Made by a program: the position numbers and the translations under genes. This document shows, piece after piece, positions 12,421 to 24,307 of a stretch of DNA of 64,000 nucleotides. Under the pieces are notes generated by a model. The model was not told the origin of the DNA. It did not search any database and saw nothing but the letters and a program-made list of their open reading frames with translations. The stretch's first letter is position 1. Each line of letters begins with the position of its first letter. This DNA is from Rutpela maculata. Taxonomy: Eukaryota; Arthropoda; Insecta; Coleoptera; Cerambycidae. Where the stretch lies: the NCBI GenBank assembly GCA_936432065.2, contig OW386289.2, positions 35,607,903 to 35,671,902 on the forward strand, in the 5' to 3' direction.

Positions 12421-12862
12421 ATATTCATAAGACCGGAAATGCCGCAGGTTTCATGAATGAGGTGGTGATTTTTTTTAAGTTCCTATGCTTACTTTAAAGT
12501 GAGGGTGTGCATGTGTGTGTATGTGTGTAGTGGGGGGGGGGGGGGGTTGGTTAGCGTGCGTGAGAGAGTGAAAGTGTGTTCCTATCAAAGAGTTGTAATG
12601 TATGAGCAGTGGACAGCGCGCAAACGGTGTGAGCATTCTCATCCTTCTCACACAGTTCGTTCTCTCTTTGTCGCACAGTACATGAGGGGCTGTGTTGCTT
12701 TGTAAAACAGAGTGGAGAGCAAAGGAGAGGTGTGCGACAAGGATATTGTGCCCATGAAAACTTTTGATCAGGATATTATGAAGTACAACATACTACATTT
12801 TCAGCCCATTTGACTTTACCTTCTTTTCCATTTATTTTGTGCCTGCCGTGTCCTTTATGATA
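12250..12862. repeat. Inverted repeat with about 60-bp arms around a G-rich loop
   Basis: The segment 12253-12318 (TAAAGGACACCGC... GTCAAATGGGCTGAAAATG) recurs inverted at 12793-12858. The spacer of about 470 bases contains a (GT)n tract and a run of 15 G at 12532-12546. The arms differ by substitutions and short indels. Confidence 0.6.
12505..12546 (+). repeat. GT-rich microsatellite ending in a 15-G run
   Basis: A GTGTGCATGTGTGTGTATGTGTGTAG-like tract leads directly into 15 consecutive G (12532-12546). The G run could form a quadruplex. The short open frame across it is not a credible gene. Confidence 0.7.
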
Positions 12863-13013
12863 ATATCAATTTGTTTAATTTATGTTTGATCAGTTTTATT
12901 TTTTCTGTAAGATCTTTGTAAGATGTTTTTATATTTTTCAACTTTATCATGGCCAGTTTTTAAAGAGAAGTAAGTACCTATTCAAATATAATACAATGTA
13001 TTTTCTTTTGTAG

Positions 13014-13189
13014 TTGGACTAGCACGTGTATCTCCTCCGCTGGACAGGAAGGAAATACCTTCTCCTTTGGAAAAGCCAAAAGAAAGTATTCAGCCAGTAG
13101 GACCAGTCACAGATGATGTGTTGAGAATGAAAAGTGGACTTTCGCAATTACAAGTATCACCATCGGCAACACCTGGACACTGGTTTTGA
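13014..13189 (+). CDS. Terminal coding exon of an unidentified spliced gene (partial)
   Basis: A pyrimidine tract and acceptor (TTTTCTTTTGTAG, ending 13013) precede an open frame of 57 complete codons that ends in TGA at 13187-13189. The residues begin GLARVSPPLDRKEIPSP and end QVSPSATPGHWF, with a proline- and serine-rich middle and the short helix-prone segment VTDDVLRMKSGLSQL. Codon use is mixed and unlike the AT-driven noise frames nearby. AATAAA signals follow at 13354 and 13403. The exon has no start codon of its own in a good context, so it is the last exon of a longer transcript. It lies inside the CCCAGATAGC-bounded segment, so it may be a captured fragment, or host gene sequence flanked by repeats. 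I do not recognise the protein. No membrane or catalytic motif is visible. Confidence 0.5.
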
Positions 13190-13885
13190 AAATGTCCAAT
13201 TTTTACTATTTTTTATTAATTGACAAAAAAATTCGTTATAGTAAAATATGACAGTTCATAAGTTGCAAAGAAAATTTTTTTGGTAAAAAAAATCTCAATT
13301 GAAATTTTTGTCACAATTGTTTTTTATTATTGAAATTCATTTTTGTAACAAAAAATAAAAATATATTTAAAGTAACAACTGTTTTATTTATACCTCTTCC
13401 TAAATAAAATCATGTTTTGTTCTTGGCAATTTAAAACACGATTTGAAATAGATAAAACTTTAAGGTAATGTAATATGATCATTAGATTTTTTCATAAATA
13501 ACACGTTAAATATGATTTTTAAGCTGATGTTTTAGAGTGATAAATGTTTGATCCATTTTAAAATGGTTTTTAACAGATTATATTAACGTAAAACTATTTT
13601 TTTTTACGTATATTCTTGGACCTTTGTAAAGTATTGTTATAGCAAATACAGTTTTATTTAAGTTTATTTAGCATTTGTATGCTCCATTCAATAAAATTTG
13701 ATGAATAAAACATTTGACTTTAGTTGAAAACTAATGGTAAAAACAAATTTTCTGTGCATATATTCCACATTTACTTACGTAATATTCTTCACAAGGAATG
13801 TGAAATGTGGAAAATTAGAATAAGTACCCAATAATTGACTGTAACAATTAAACTTTAAAATTAGATATTGGATTTATTATATGCA

Positions 13886-14083
13886 AGTACTTCACTCATA
13901 TCGTGTATTCTCTTGAGTTTAATTATTATAATAATTTATTCTTTGCTGTAATCATAGATGAGTCGCTGCGTCATACTGAACATATTCAGAATGAAGCAGC
14001 GACTCATCAATGATTACAATAAGTAATAAATTATTATAATAATTAAACTCTGAAGAAAATACTTGGCATGAGTGAAGTACTTA
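13886..14083. repeat. 200-bp hairpin with nearly complementary arms
   Basis: The arms (13886-13978 and 13990-14083) pair almost throughout. The top of the stem is GATGAGTCGCTGC against GCAGCGACTCATC, closed by a short CATATTC loop; lower parts pair TTAATTATTATAATAA-type sequence and CAAGTACTTCACTCAT with their complements. It could be a small foldback transposon or a hairpin-RNA locus. It lies within the 10225-14486 element. Confidence 0.75.
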
Positions 14084-14511
14084 TAGCTGCCACTGATACA
14101 TAATGTTCATTCCTACAATATACATGCATCATAGATTTATGATCCATGTGTAACATACCAGGCACCTACGGTTTAATTCCTACGAAGGTAGTACTCATAT
14201 ACCGTGAACATGCAGTGTACATTGTGAATGTAGGATGGACCTTCCTCCTTTATACCTCATGTATCTATCAGTATATCAATATACGTTTCTGGTTCATATC
14301 AAGTTCCGTTTTGGTCTATGGGTACGTTGTAGGAATCTTACTCGTATATCGAGAGGCGGTCATCTGTACGTCTCTCTGACATTTAGATTTTCTACATGGA
14401 ATACAAAATGAATATTCATTCTTAGTTCCATGGGTACATAAAGTACATTCCGAGCACATGCTCTGAATGTAAAAATGCTATCTGGGTGATAATTGTACAT
14501 TTTCCCTCCAT

Positions 14512-14935
14512 ACTAACTATTTATCCTCCTATTCACTAAGAAAAATGTTTAAAACGTGTAATCAGAAAGAGAAAAAATACTTTATTTTACACGATAAGCA
14601 CACAACAGCTAAGAATTTTTAGACGTTCCATAGTATGCATTTAACCGTGCGCTAGCCGCGCAGAGTGACAAGGTTATTTCACTATTTTTTCCAGGAATAC
14701 CGTGGCTTTAGCGAAAAATTTTATTAGGGATATTTTTTGTTCAGAAACACGTGGTCTATCCACCTGTATTTTTTATTTTTCCCTGCCCTGACTTAATTTA
14801 AAAATTTCGAAAAAATTGGTAAAAAAAATTTTTTTTCACTTTTTTTTAATGTTCTGCATCCGAGCGGAATGTAAACTTTTCAGGATATTATTCTATACAC
14901 TTTCACGATTAAAAATAAAATTATTCAGTTTGCAA
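14512..14935. repeat. Direct, shortened copy of the 8.6-9.4 kb foldback arm
   Basis: The sequence from AACTATTTATCCTCC onward repeats 8621-8950 with few differences. It then continues with GTTCTGCATCCGAGCGGAATG, which is the inverted form of 9180-9250. The centre of the original palindrome is deleted in this copy. Confidence 0.7.
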
Positions 14936-15142
14936 CTTTTTGTGAGTTGCACTATAAAAATGCTCTCTGTCGTCTGGGCTAAAATAAAAAGTTTAAAATG
15001 CCGCGATCATCTGTGCTGAAGCTTGATTACGTCACAGTACATGATTCTGTCAACAGCGAGCGGACGCGGACACCTTTATACTCGCTGGCAGGCACCAGCA
15101 GTTTATAGCCAGGGAGATAACGACGGTTTTCGTGAAATCATT

Positions 15143-16626
15143 TGCATAAAGCTAGATTTTTTTCCCATGATAGCTTAGACAGTATCAATGATGAAGGTGC
15201 AATTCTACCAATCTATAAGTACCGCAAAAATGAGTGAAAAATTAAATAACATGTTGCTAAAAGAGATATCGATTGTCACAAAATGTCACTTTTGATTCGT
15301 TCATGCCGAGCCGAATTTTCGAATTTCGCCGTGCAATTTACGATCGGGTTTATCTGGAAGACTTCCTCTTTACGTCGCGACATCATACGGCCGTCCCAAT
15401 GGTGTTTTTCGAAAAATATGAACGTGCCAAGATTGCATGTTTTAGCAATTTTTTTCGGCTCCCAAATGCAAGCTGTTTTTTTGCTATTTTTCTCCGGATA
15501 CTTTGGAAGTTCGAAATAAAAAATAAGGTCAAACGAGTATTTTCCACTACGAATCTTTTACTTCCATTAGAATTTTGATATTTTTTTCGTTTCGGAGATA
15601 ACTAGGTATTGAAATGTCGGCCATGTATGGCAAAAAATCGCAAATTTTGAGCTAAAGGAAAATTTAAAAAAATGTCGGAAAGGTCAATCAATACTCTTTA
15701 CATAAGCTGTCTACAAATTTTTCGAAAAAAAAAACCGATAATTATCGAGATATTCGAGGAAATGTAGGAAATTACACGTTTTCGTATAGAGTGTGTATGT
15801 AAATCTTAAAAAAATATTTTTTCTCAGAAACCTTTGTTTCGAAGGGCCGAGATTAACGGAGCGTCAAAGTAGAACATGATATTAAGTGAACATCGTATAT
15901 GAGATCGATTTCAGTTTATTACCGATTAATTACGGTGACAAAATGGAGAAATTTTACCGAAAAAAAAAAAAAGTCCCAAATCCCGCCCCCTCTAATTCCT
16001 TCATTTTTGTCGGAAATAAAAAATAGAAAAAACGGTTTTAACAAATTTAATTCTATTTAAATTAGTTAGAGTAGTCTTTTGGCGTAGGAGCCCAGATTAA
16101 AAAGTTGCCAACTGTAGAAGCTCAAAATTTGCGATTTTTTGCCGTACATGGCCGACATTTCAGTAGTTATCTCCGAAATGAAAAAAAAAATCAAAATTCT
16201 GATGGAAGTAAAAGATTCGTAGTGGAAAATACTCGTTGACCTTATTTTTTATTTCGAGCAAACTCCCACCGTTTCGGAGAAAAATAGCAAAAACAGATTG
16301 CATTTGAGAGCCGAAAAAAATGCTAAAACATGCAATCTTGGCACATTCATATTTTTCGAAAAACACCATTGGGACGGCCGTATGATGTCGAGACGTAAGA
16401 GGAAGTCTTCTAGATAAACCCGATCGTAATTGCGAAATTCGAAAATTGGCTCGGCACGAACCAATCAAAAGTGACATTTTGTGACATTTCAGAAAATCGA
16501 TAATCTCTTTTTGCAACATGTTATTTAACTTTTTACTCATTTTTGCGGTACTTATAGATTGGTAGAACTGCACCTTCATCATTGATACTGTCTAAGCTAT
16601 CATGGAAAAAAAATCTAGCTTTATGT
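15143..16626. repeat. Foldback element with 500-bp arms
   Basis: The arms 15143-15655 and about 16105-16626 are inverted copies (AAAGCTAGATTTTTTTCCCAT at the outside, CGCAAATTTTGAGCT at the inside), separated by a spacer of about 450 bases. The short frames at 15273-15578, 15283-15519, 16160-16582 and 16249-16464 are the same arm sequence read from both sides, not genes. Confidence 0.75.
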
Positions 16627-17035
16627 ATATTAACGCGAAAAAACTGTCGCTACCTCCTTGGCTATTTAGTTCATTCAGTGTTATCGAGAAATTTTAACCC
16701 CAATAAATTAACATATGAGGGAGCACATACACTAAATAAAGGGAACATACGGCGCGCCGCCGGCATGTCAAGTCGGCAAGTTGTGTACTGTGACGTCACG
16801 GGTGGACTTCAGCGAGGCGAAGTATTCAAATAAGAAATCGAATAAGTTCATGAGTTTTTCAGATATTGAGATAATTTTTGTTTTGTTTGAGTAGTTATCT
16901 GAAAGACTACTAAATGAGGTTAAATGTACATGGTATTTCTAAAATAGGGAACTTCGTAATTATTAAAGTAGTCTATGAAATGACAAGTATTCTGTTATTA
17001 TATGAAACGCTGACAAAGGGCATAGCAGGATAAGT

Positions 17036-19090
17036 TATGGGGGTAAAAAGAAAAATGGAAAAAAATTTTTTTCTCGAGAACAGATAAACCGATTTTCATG
17101 AAAAAAATATATGTTATGGCTTCTGATGGTGCAAATGTGGGAAAAAATTATTGAGTCCATTTGTCGAAAAAAAGTGGTGAAAAAATTTTTTTCAAAATAA
17201 AAAAAATTTTTTTTAGGGGATGTTCTAGAGGCACACCCACCATTTTCTTTCAAATAAATGCTTATATGCCCCTTTAAAACATATCCAATTTTCAAAGCGA
17301 TCGGAAGGGTACAACATACTCAAAATTGATAATCATTGGCAGACTGCGGGCGGCGCGTAGTCTATGTAATGAAGCATTATAAGACGACTTCTTTGTAAAT
17401 ATTTCGTGCAAAGACGAAATTACCTCCCCCCCCTCGTTTTCGAGGGTGCTGAACACGATGCAGGTGGTGGGAGAAGTTTTTGACCACCGCAACCTCCTGA
17501 AATGGCCATCTCTCTTATGGATCCCTTTATGTTTTCATATATAAACGGGTTTGGGGAGTGATTTATCGACGGGTTATACTTGCAATAATATGGAAGGGAG
17601 TTATAGAGTAAGTGGAGTCCAGACAGTAGGGCCTAGGGGGTTGATTAAACTCTCCCGAGGGGTGTAGTTTTTTTTTTCAAATGATTCGGTTCAAATGCGT
17701 ATACCATTTTCGGGGTCGCTGGTCACGGGAAAAATATTCATTTTTAGCTCCAACCTCCTCAAGGGCAGAAATCACCTCTCACTCACCGTTTGAGAGATGA
17801 AGAGGGGTTGGAGCTAAAAATGAATATTTTTCCCATGATCAGCGACCCCAAAAACGGGGGAAACGCGTTTGAACCCGAATTATTTGATAAAAAATGATTT
17901 TCCACTCCTCGGAAGGGTTTAATTAACCCCCTGGCCTGCTGTCTGGACTCGACTTACTCTATAACCATCTTCCATATTATTTCAAGTATAACCCGTTGAT
18001 AAATCACTCCCCAGACTCGTATAGAAAACATAAAGGAATCCATAAGAGGGGTGGCCGTTTTAGGAGTTTGTGGCGGTCAATAACTTCTCCCTCCACTTGC
18101 ATCGTGTTCAACACCCTCGAAAACGGACGGAGGAAGGTATTTTCGTCTTTGCAAGAAATATTTACACTATTTCTGCCTTTATTACATAGACTAGCGGTTC
18201 ATTACTACATATTACTACCACGGTCACTGGCGGCCATTACAACCCTAGCATTTAAATCAGTATCAAACTTCAAGAAGTGTGGCGCAAAAATTCTCTGACG
18301 TCAACTGTGGGGTCAAACAAAATCTAGTTTGAAAATCTGAAGATTTTGCAATGATGACATCTGCAGTCAGCCTACGAAAGAACTAGTTTTCAAAGTCCAC
18401 TACGAGGAGGTTACAGTGCCTTTCACTAGTGAAGGTGCCTGTTTATTGTGAGTCTCCTTGCCTCTCACGAGTCGGGGTGTTTATTTATCGTGAGTCTCCT
18501 TGCCTCTAACTAGTCGGGTCGCTTGTTTATTTTAAGTTCCCTTGCCTCTCATTAGTCGAGGTGCTTATTTATTATGAGTCCCCTTGCCTCTCACAATTCG
18601 GGCTGACTTTTTTGCGTGAGTCCTCTTACCTCTCACGAATCAGGTTACTCTATATTGATGAGACTTCTCTTAGTCTTCATTCTTCGAGAACATCCCATAA
18701 AAAAAAAATTATTTTGAAAAAATTTTTCAAAAAAGTTGCAGGGGGTTGCGGCGGTCAAAAACTTCTCCCACCACTTGCATCGTGTTCAGCACCCTCGAAA
18801 ACGAGGGGGAGAAGGTAATCTCGTCTTTGCACGAAATATTTACAAAAAAGTCGTCTTATAATGCTTCATTATAATGGTGGGTGTGCCTCTAGAACATCCT
18901 CTAAAAAAAAATTTTTTTTATTTTGAAAAAAATTTTTCACCACTTTTTTTCGACAAATGGACTCAATAATTTTTTCCCTCATTTGCACCATCAAAAGCCA
19001 TAACATATATTTTTTTCATGGAAATTGGTTTATCCGTTCTCGAGAAAAAAATGTTTCTCCATTTTTCTTTTTACCCCCATAACTCCCGTA
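17036..19090. repeat. Nested palindromes
   Basis: The outer arms (17036-17240 and about 18890-19085) are inverted copies beginning GGGGGTAAAAAGAAAAATGG. Inside lies a second palindrome with arms of about 390 bases (17375-17765 and 17805-18180) and its centre near 17785, containing GGGGTCGCTG-TCACGG words. A third copy of the CGACTTCTTTGTAAATATTTCGTGCAAAG segment lies at 18770-18865. No coding content is seen. Confidence 0.7.
18408..18655 (+). repeat. 42-bp tandem repeat, about six copies
   Basis: The module GTGAGTCTCCTTGCCTCTCA plus a variable GAGTCGGG--G-TTATTTATT stretch recurs with starts at 18448, 18490, 18532, 18574 and 18616, exactly 42 bases apart, with a degenerate copy before them. 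It lies in the spacer of the nested palindromes. Confidence 0.8.
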
Positions 19091-19479
19091 AAAATGGTTT
19101 TCCAAAAATAATATTTTGGGAAATTTCATCTAATACTACTATCAACTTGTGCTAAAAATTTCGACCCGATTGGTGCGGGGGCACCTAACACATGCTTATC
19201 CTGCTATGCCCTTTAATAACAGAATACTTGTCATTTTCATTGACTACTCTTTAATCATTGTAATTTCCCTTCTTATAATAAATAGCTTAAATACGATTTT
19301 CAATGTTCAATAACTCGAAAACGGTTAAAGATAGGACTATCATATGTCATATTTTTGAAATCAGAAAAAAAAAAGAATAATTCGAAAATTCTATAATAAA
19401 AAAATATTATTGCTTCTCTTTGCTCTTCTCAATTTCTGCACGCCACTGTGCTTCCATTAACTATTAAAGGGGTTCAATT

Positions 19480-19561
19480 ACAGTTTCGTTCGAAATTTTT
19501 TTCTCTATCTCCAATAATAATGATAATAAAGGGTGGCCTAAATATAATGCGAATAACCCTG
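19480..19561 (-). repeat. Inverted partner of the CAGGGTTATTC end
   Basis: It is an inverted copy of 8550-8625, ending GAATAACCCTG followed by TA at 19562-19563. This supports a mariner-type end whose partner may be the one at 8550. Confidence 0.65.
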
Positions 19562-19589
19562 TACATAATTGATGATAAATGCATGAATG

Positions 19590-20123
19590 TTTTAACACAA
19601 TCAGTACCGGTTTTAGCACTACCAGCGCCCTGGGCGAGATTTCTATGGCGCGGCGCCCCCTATCTTCTATCCAGACCCATGTGAAAATAATTTTAGTAAA
19701 ATGTGGTAACTAATTTTAACTTAAATAGTCTTATTCCTTGTGAAAATGGTCATAAAATGAGCCCTCGGTCATTAAGATACGTTTAATTTTAAGTTTTATG
19801 TCTTTTTCAGCACCATTTGAGTGGACTATAGGGAATTTAAGACTCTTAAAGGTGACCTGGGCGCTGCCGAGAAAGCAATAAGTCACAATATGCAACTGGA
19901 ACTTCTCGCACGAGACAAGCTGTTTTTTCGTTTTAGTACGTCTAAATAATAATAAAAGCTTGTTTTTAAAAGAATTTTTTACATTTAATTTTTTTATTCG
20001 TTTTATTCACAAAGCAGATCATCCTTCGTGCATCACTACTGTCACTATTTAAATTTATTATAAATTTGTTGTGAAATTTCAAATTAGTCCAGTCAAGGAA
20101 TGAGTTGTAGAGGACATGGAAGA
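19590..20123. other. Degenerate repeat sequence, no gene
   Basis: A repeat-like end (CAGTACCGGTTTTAGCACTA, then CGGCGCCCCC) is seen near 19600. The module AACTTCTCGCACGAGACAAGC with a following TTTTAGTACGTCTAAATAAT (about 19897-19960) recurs at 39612-39680 inside the hAT element 38847-40439. No reading frame is supported. Confidence 0.5.
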
Positions 20124-20312
20124 CAGGGTCGGATCCAGAAAGGTTACTTGGGGGGGGCACTGTAGCCGTACTGCGGCCGTCTACCGCCGAACGATCAATA
20201 GTTATATCGACATTTTCATTATTCAATAATAAATAATATTAGATCCTATTCTTTTCGAGGCCCTCGTGGGGGGGGCAATTGCCCCTGGTGCCCCCCCCTG
20301 GATCCGCCCTTG
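20124..20312. mobile_element. Small hAT-like MITE
   Basis: The ends are CAGGGTCGGATCCAG and the complement of CAAGGGCGGATCCAG, each followed by a C/G run. The flanks ATGGAAGA (20116-20123) and ATGGAGGA (20313-20320) differ by one base and fit an 8-bp hAT target duplication. At 189 bp it cannot encode a transposase. Confidence 0.8.
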
Positions 20313-20320
20313 ATGGAGGA

Positions 20321-21046
20321 GGGCAGAAAGAATTATGTCCATTCATACAGGTTACAAAGGTTACAAAGTTATAAGTGCAAGATGTGCAGTTGGGCAAATT
20401 TTTATTATTCTGATTTTGCCTGCCGCCCCAAAAAATCTGCCGCTTTACTCACGTGCGTAATTAGCGTATAGGGTAATCCAGCACTGAACTTTACATCAGG
20501 TGACTTTGCATTTGTGGCAAGCGAATGTTTTTCTGGTCATAAATAGAAAGTCATAAGTGAGTCACACTGTATATTTAAGGAAATGTATAGATTTCGACAA
20601 AATATTACGTTAGTAAATACGTCCAGTGTTGTAAAACATAGATTGTTTTGTGACTGTGATTTATTAGTAGACCGCAGTAAACCGTTTTGATAGAAACATT
20701 TCAGATACATAATTAATTTGTTTATTAATTATTGATTTTCGCTGGCGAATATCTCGGAAACTATAACACATAGGAGGAAAATGAATATTAACATTCTTGT
20801 AGAAGAAATTTAATATATGCATCGTTTCCGAGTTATAAGCGAAGAGTCGAAAAAGGGACCTTTCCACCCCCCTCACCCCTGACGCGGCAGGGCTAGGGTC
20901 GGGGACTTCTGGTATGTTTAGATCCTAACTACCCCCAACACATTCCTGAAGAGGAAAATTGTGCCCCCCTCCATGTCCTCTATACTCGTTGACTGGACTA
21001 GTATAAATATTTTCTATTTTAATAACATGCTAAATAGTTTTTTGTC
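20321..21046. other. No recognisable gene
   Basis: This is AT-rich sequence with repeat-end-like GC words near 20420-20450 (TGCCGCCCC) and 20870-20890. Nothing coding or RNA-like was recognised. Confidence 0.4.
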
Positions 21047-21054
21047 GCCACTCA

Positions 21055-21325
21055 CAAGCGCGGATTTATGGGGGGTAATGGGGTAATTACCCCCCCCCCC
21101 AAGATTGTGTAAACCATCAACTTTCGTTTTAAAATTTCATTTTTATAATTCTGTTTTATATTTTTCGATATACTTATATTCTGTTTAGTTGTGTTTATAA
21201 TTTTTTTTTATACTAGAATTTTTTTTTGTGATTTTCTCCCCCCGCTCATCAATTTTAATTTTTGAGGAAAAACATTTTTGTTATTTTCAGCCCCTCCCCA
21301 AGCCCAAGGCCCAGATCCGCCTATG
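21055..21325. mobile_element. Small hAT-like MITE
   Basis: The inverted ends are CAAGCGCGGAT and the complement of CATAGGCGGAT. The flanks GCCACTCA (21047-21054) and GTCACTCA (21326-21333) are an 8-bp duplication with one mismatch. A run of 13 C lies just inside the left end. Confidence 0.78.
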
Positions 21326-21416
21326 GTCACTCAGCTTGAATATGGTCTATTTTTCGTTTCGAGAATTCAACTACTTTATCACTAAACTTAGGGAATGTGT
21401 CGTTTCATCGTACACT

Positions 21417-21826
21417 CAGTGGCGGCTGGTGAAATTTCAATATTTTTTTCTCGTCTGTGGCGCATGGGACTCATACGAAATATGGGAAATAACATCTAGA
21501 GAAGCACTTCTCTAATGACCCCTAAAAAATTTTGAAAAAGCAGTTTGCGAAAAAATTTTTTAAAATTCGGTAGCCTAGGGACTCCTGTTTATTTTTTTTT
21601 GTCATATACATTTGACTTTTCATAAAAATACAACAATTCACTGACAAGAGTCACTAGACCCAGGGGAGATGCCGAATTTTAAAAATTTGTCTCGCAAACT
21701 GCTTTTTCAAAAATGTTTAGGGGTCATTAGAGAAGTGCTTCTTTAGATGTTATTTCCCATATTTCGTATGGGTCCCATGCGCCACAGACGAGAAAAAAAA
21801 TATTGAAATTTCACCAGCCGCCACTA
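21417..21826. mobile_element. Foldback element with CAGTGGCGGCTGG ends, shortened copy
   Basis: The left arm CAGTGGCGGCTGGTGAAATT is mirrored at the right end. The arms of about 190 bases meet near 21630. GTACACT and GTACATT flank the two sides and may be a target duplication. It belongs to the same family as 57686-58309, but the centre is deleted here. Confidence 0.75.
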
Positions 21827-22149
21827 GTACATTCGCTTTTAGTTGACTATATTGCGTTAAATATGAAATAATAGGAGAACAACTTTAAAATCACATGTCC
21901 ATATTTTTCAATCGCGTACTTTTTCGAAAATCCTTTACTTTAAACAGGGCCGTAACCTTAGGGGGCGGGGTATGGAGACTTGGCAAAAGGTGGAAACTTT
22001 AGGCATGAGTTGGCAAGGCAAATCGCAATATTCTGATCATTGATAAAACTTGAAAAGGCAATATTTGGAAAATTCACAAAATCACTTTTTCGCAATCACA
22101 GTAATCACATTGTGAATCCGGCCGCAACTGACTTTAAATGGTTATAAAG

Positions 22150-22860
22150 TGTGTGGCACTTAAAAGTGTAATAAACACCCTTATAATTTTTTTGCTTTTT
22201 CCAATTTGAACCAAATTGTACTCAAATATAGAACAAATTAGGGTCCACTGATGGCTAAAAAAACATTTGCTTCCTTTCCTACAAATGCGATCCTCCTGCG
22301 ATACTAAAGTAAACGGAAAAATTCAAAAAAATCAATTAGGCATTTTTTTATCTGAAAATTTTATTAATTAGTGTTATTCAAAATTATACAATCCTGAAAT
22401 TCAAAACACCGCAATTAAAAATATTGAAATTCACTTTAAAACTGAGACTCTGTTTAAAAAAAATTCGGAAAACCCGAAAAGTCTTAAATTACCATTTTAA
22501 TGAGTTTTCAGTTCTCAATTAATTTCTTAGTTATTTTTAAAAAACGTAATTCACAGCACGCTTTTCAAAATGCAAACTCATTAAAATTATATTTTACGTC
22601 TCTAAACAAAATTTCAATATTTTAAAAGTTTTATCAATCTTTGGATTTAAGTGTTATGGGCAATTCTGGACAATTTTTCTTGGTAAAATTTTCGAATAAA
22701 AAATGTCAAATATGATTTTTTAATTTTTTTCGCTTATTGCAGATGGCTTTGCATTTGCAGGAATATCTTTTTGGCCTTATGTGGATCTTAATTTGTTCTA
22801 TATTTAAGGAAAATTTGGTTCGACTCGGAAAAAATGTAAGATACAACGGTATGTGCGACA
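22150..22860. repeat. Foldback element, copy 2 of the 7465-8512 family
   Basis: The left half (GTGTGGCACTTAAAAGTGT, then AACAAATTAGGGTCC) is mirrored by the right half (GGATCTTAATTTGTTC near 22785, GTGCGACACAGGG near 22855). The centre is near 22480. The short frame 22737-22937 is arm sequence, not a gene. Confidence 0.65.
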
Positions 22861-23217
22861 CAGGGAACATTACAGATTACAGGTATATTATTATATTCGT
22901 AGGGTTGCTAACAAAATTAAAAAACAAACTCAGTTGACCAGTTGGAATTATTTATTTATTTACAGAGCCAGCTTTTTAAGTTTATGGAGCTGGCAAATTA
23001 TTAAAAAATAACCCCCCAAAAAAGTTTGCTCACTACGGTTTATCTAAATAAATGGTGCGGCCCGAGGTACGGCCACACAGCAATTTTTCATGCGACTGAA
23101 ACATCTTTTCATCAAAGAACTACCTTTTTGTGATTTTTTTCGGGAAAACCAATAATGACATATTGCTAAGTTTGTAATGTAGGTACTAATTACCGTACAA
23201 AATTTGAGCAAAATTGT

Positions 23218-24307
23218 CAGGGGCGGCTTAAGGGCCGGGCAATCCGGGCGGCTGCCCGGGGCGCCGGCTCGGAGGGGCGCCAAACTGAAGGCAAAAATTG
23301 TTAATTTTTTTTAATTTAATAATAGTTTTCGTTGGAAAATAATATCAAATAAAATCAGAATCAGTTCATCATCAATCAGTTATAATTTAAAAATGTAAAA
23401 CGCAAATATATTTAGTTATGAGACACCTTACTACACATACCTCAAGCTTCCTGCCCTATTATCAACTGACAAGGAGTCGATTATTAAAGATTTTGCATAA
23501 ATGAAGGAAGGCAACGTGCACTTTTCATTCAGGAAAATTCAGAATATTCAGAAAACTGTTATACCAACAATAACTGTATGTATTTCATATCTTACATTTA
23601 ATTTACTGTTTATAAATAAATAAATGGCAATTTGTTTTGTCTGAAATATTAAAACAATAAAGAAGAACCTTCCTCTAAGTAAACTTGTGTCGGGGATCCT
23701 CTCATTATAATAGCGTTCAGATGGTGTTGTAAGTGCACATTGATGTGCAAACATCAATTACTTGGGAAAAAATCACCCACGCACCTCCCCCCCGCCTCGA
23801 CAGGCCTGTACTTGAGAATGGTTTATCGAAATGCAACAAGAACATCTTTTTATTTCTAGTGAAAATATTTTTTTTATAAGAATTTTTATAAATACATAAA
23901 AATAAAAAGGTCAGGGGTAAAATATTGGTAGCCACCCCCTAATCAGAAGAGAGGGTTTGACTGGTAATATGTAAATTGATGCCCATATCTAAATTTAAAA
24001 TATGAATTATATATTTTAAAGCGGTCGGAAGATATTGCAGAATAACTGATATTTATAATCCCCCTTTATTATTTATTTAGAGTACCTTTATTTTTGGATG
24101 TACTATCATCCACATAAATATATCTAGAGACAATTTTGGACCACCATATATACACGGTTACTCCATATGTTAAGTTAAAAAGTAGGGTGATCGCGGGGTC
24201 CGAAAGGATATCCTTGCATTTTAGTACGTAGTACGTCCGTATTACCTTCGGAAGGGGCGCCAAAAATTTCTCCCGCCCAGGTGGAAATTTACCTTGAGCC
24301 GCCCCTG
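23218..24307. mobile_element. Non-autonomous hAT-like element, 1.1-kb copy
   Basis: The ends are CAGGGGCGGCTTAAGG and the complement of CAGGGGCGGCTCAAGG. A perfect 8-bp duplication AAAATTGT flanks it (23210-23217, 24308-24315). The interior matches parts of 1656-3383 (the TAATATCAAATAA region and the CTCATTATAATAGCG segment). No transposase frame is present. Confidence 0.88.

Larger units (their letters stand above)
10225..14486. mobile_element. 4.3-kb element with CCCAGATAGCATTT inverted ends, carrying gene-like sequence
   Basis: The left end CCCAGATAGCATTT is matched by its inverted complement AAATGCTATCTGGG ending at 14486. Both ends are flanked by TG (10223-10224, 14487-14488), consistent with but not proof of a 2-bp target duplication. 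About 270 bases inside each end are packed with GGAATGT/ACATTCC-like words and their complements. The interior (about 10.9-13.5 kb) is not repeat-like: it holds a coding exon at 13014-13189, candidate upstream exons and an inverted repeat. The element therefore looks like a carrier of host gene sequence, or like two ends of a family flanking host DNA. Confidence 0.5.

Noticed and set aside
15273..16582. Frames of 71-140 codons on both strands
   Set aside because: They are the two arms of one foldback read from either side; similarity between them is due to the palindrome.
18408..18655. CRISPR-like array because of the regular 42-bp spacing
   Set aside because: The repeats are contiguous and diverged, with no unique spacers, in a eukaryotic transposon setting.
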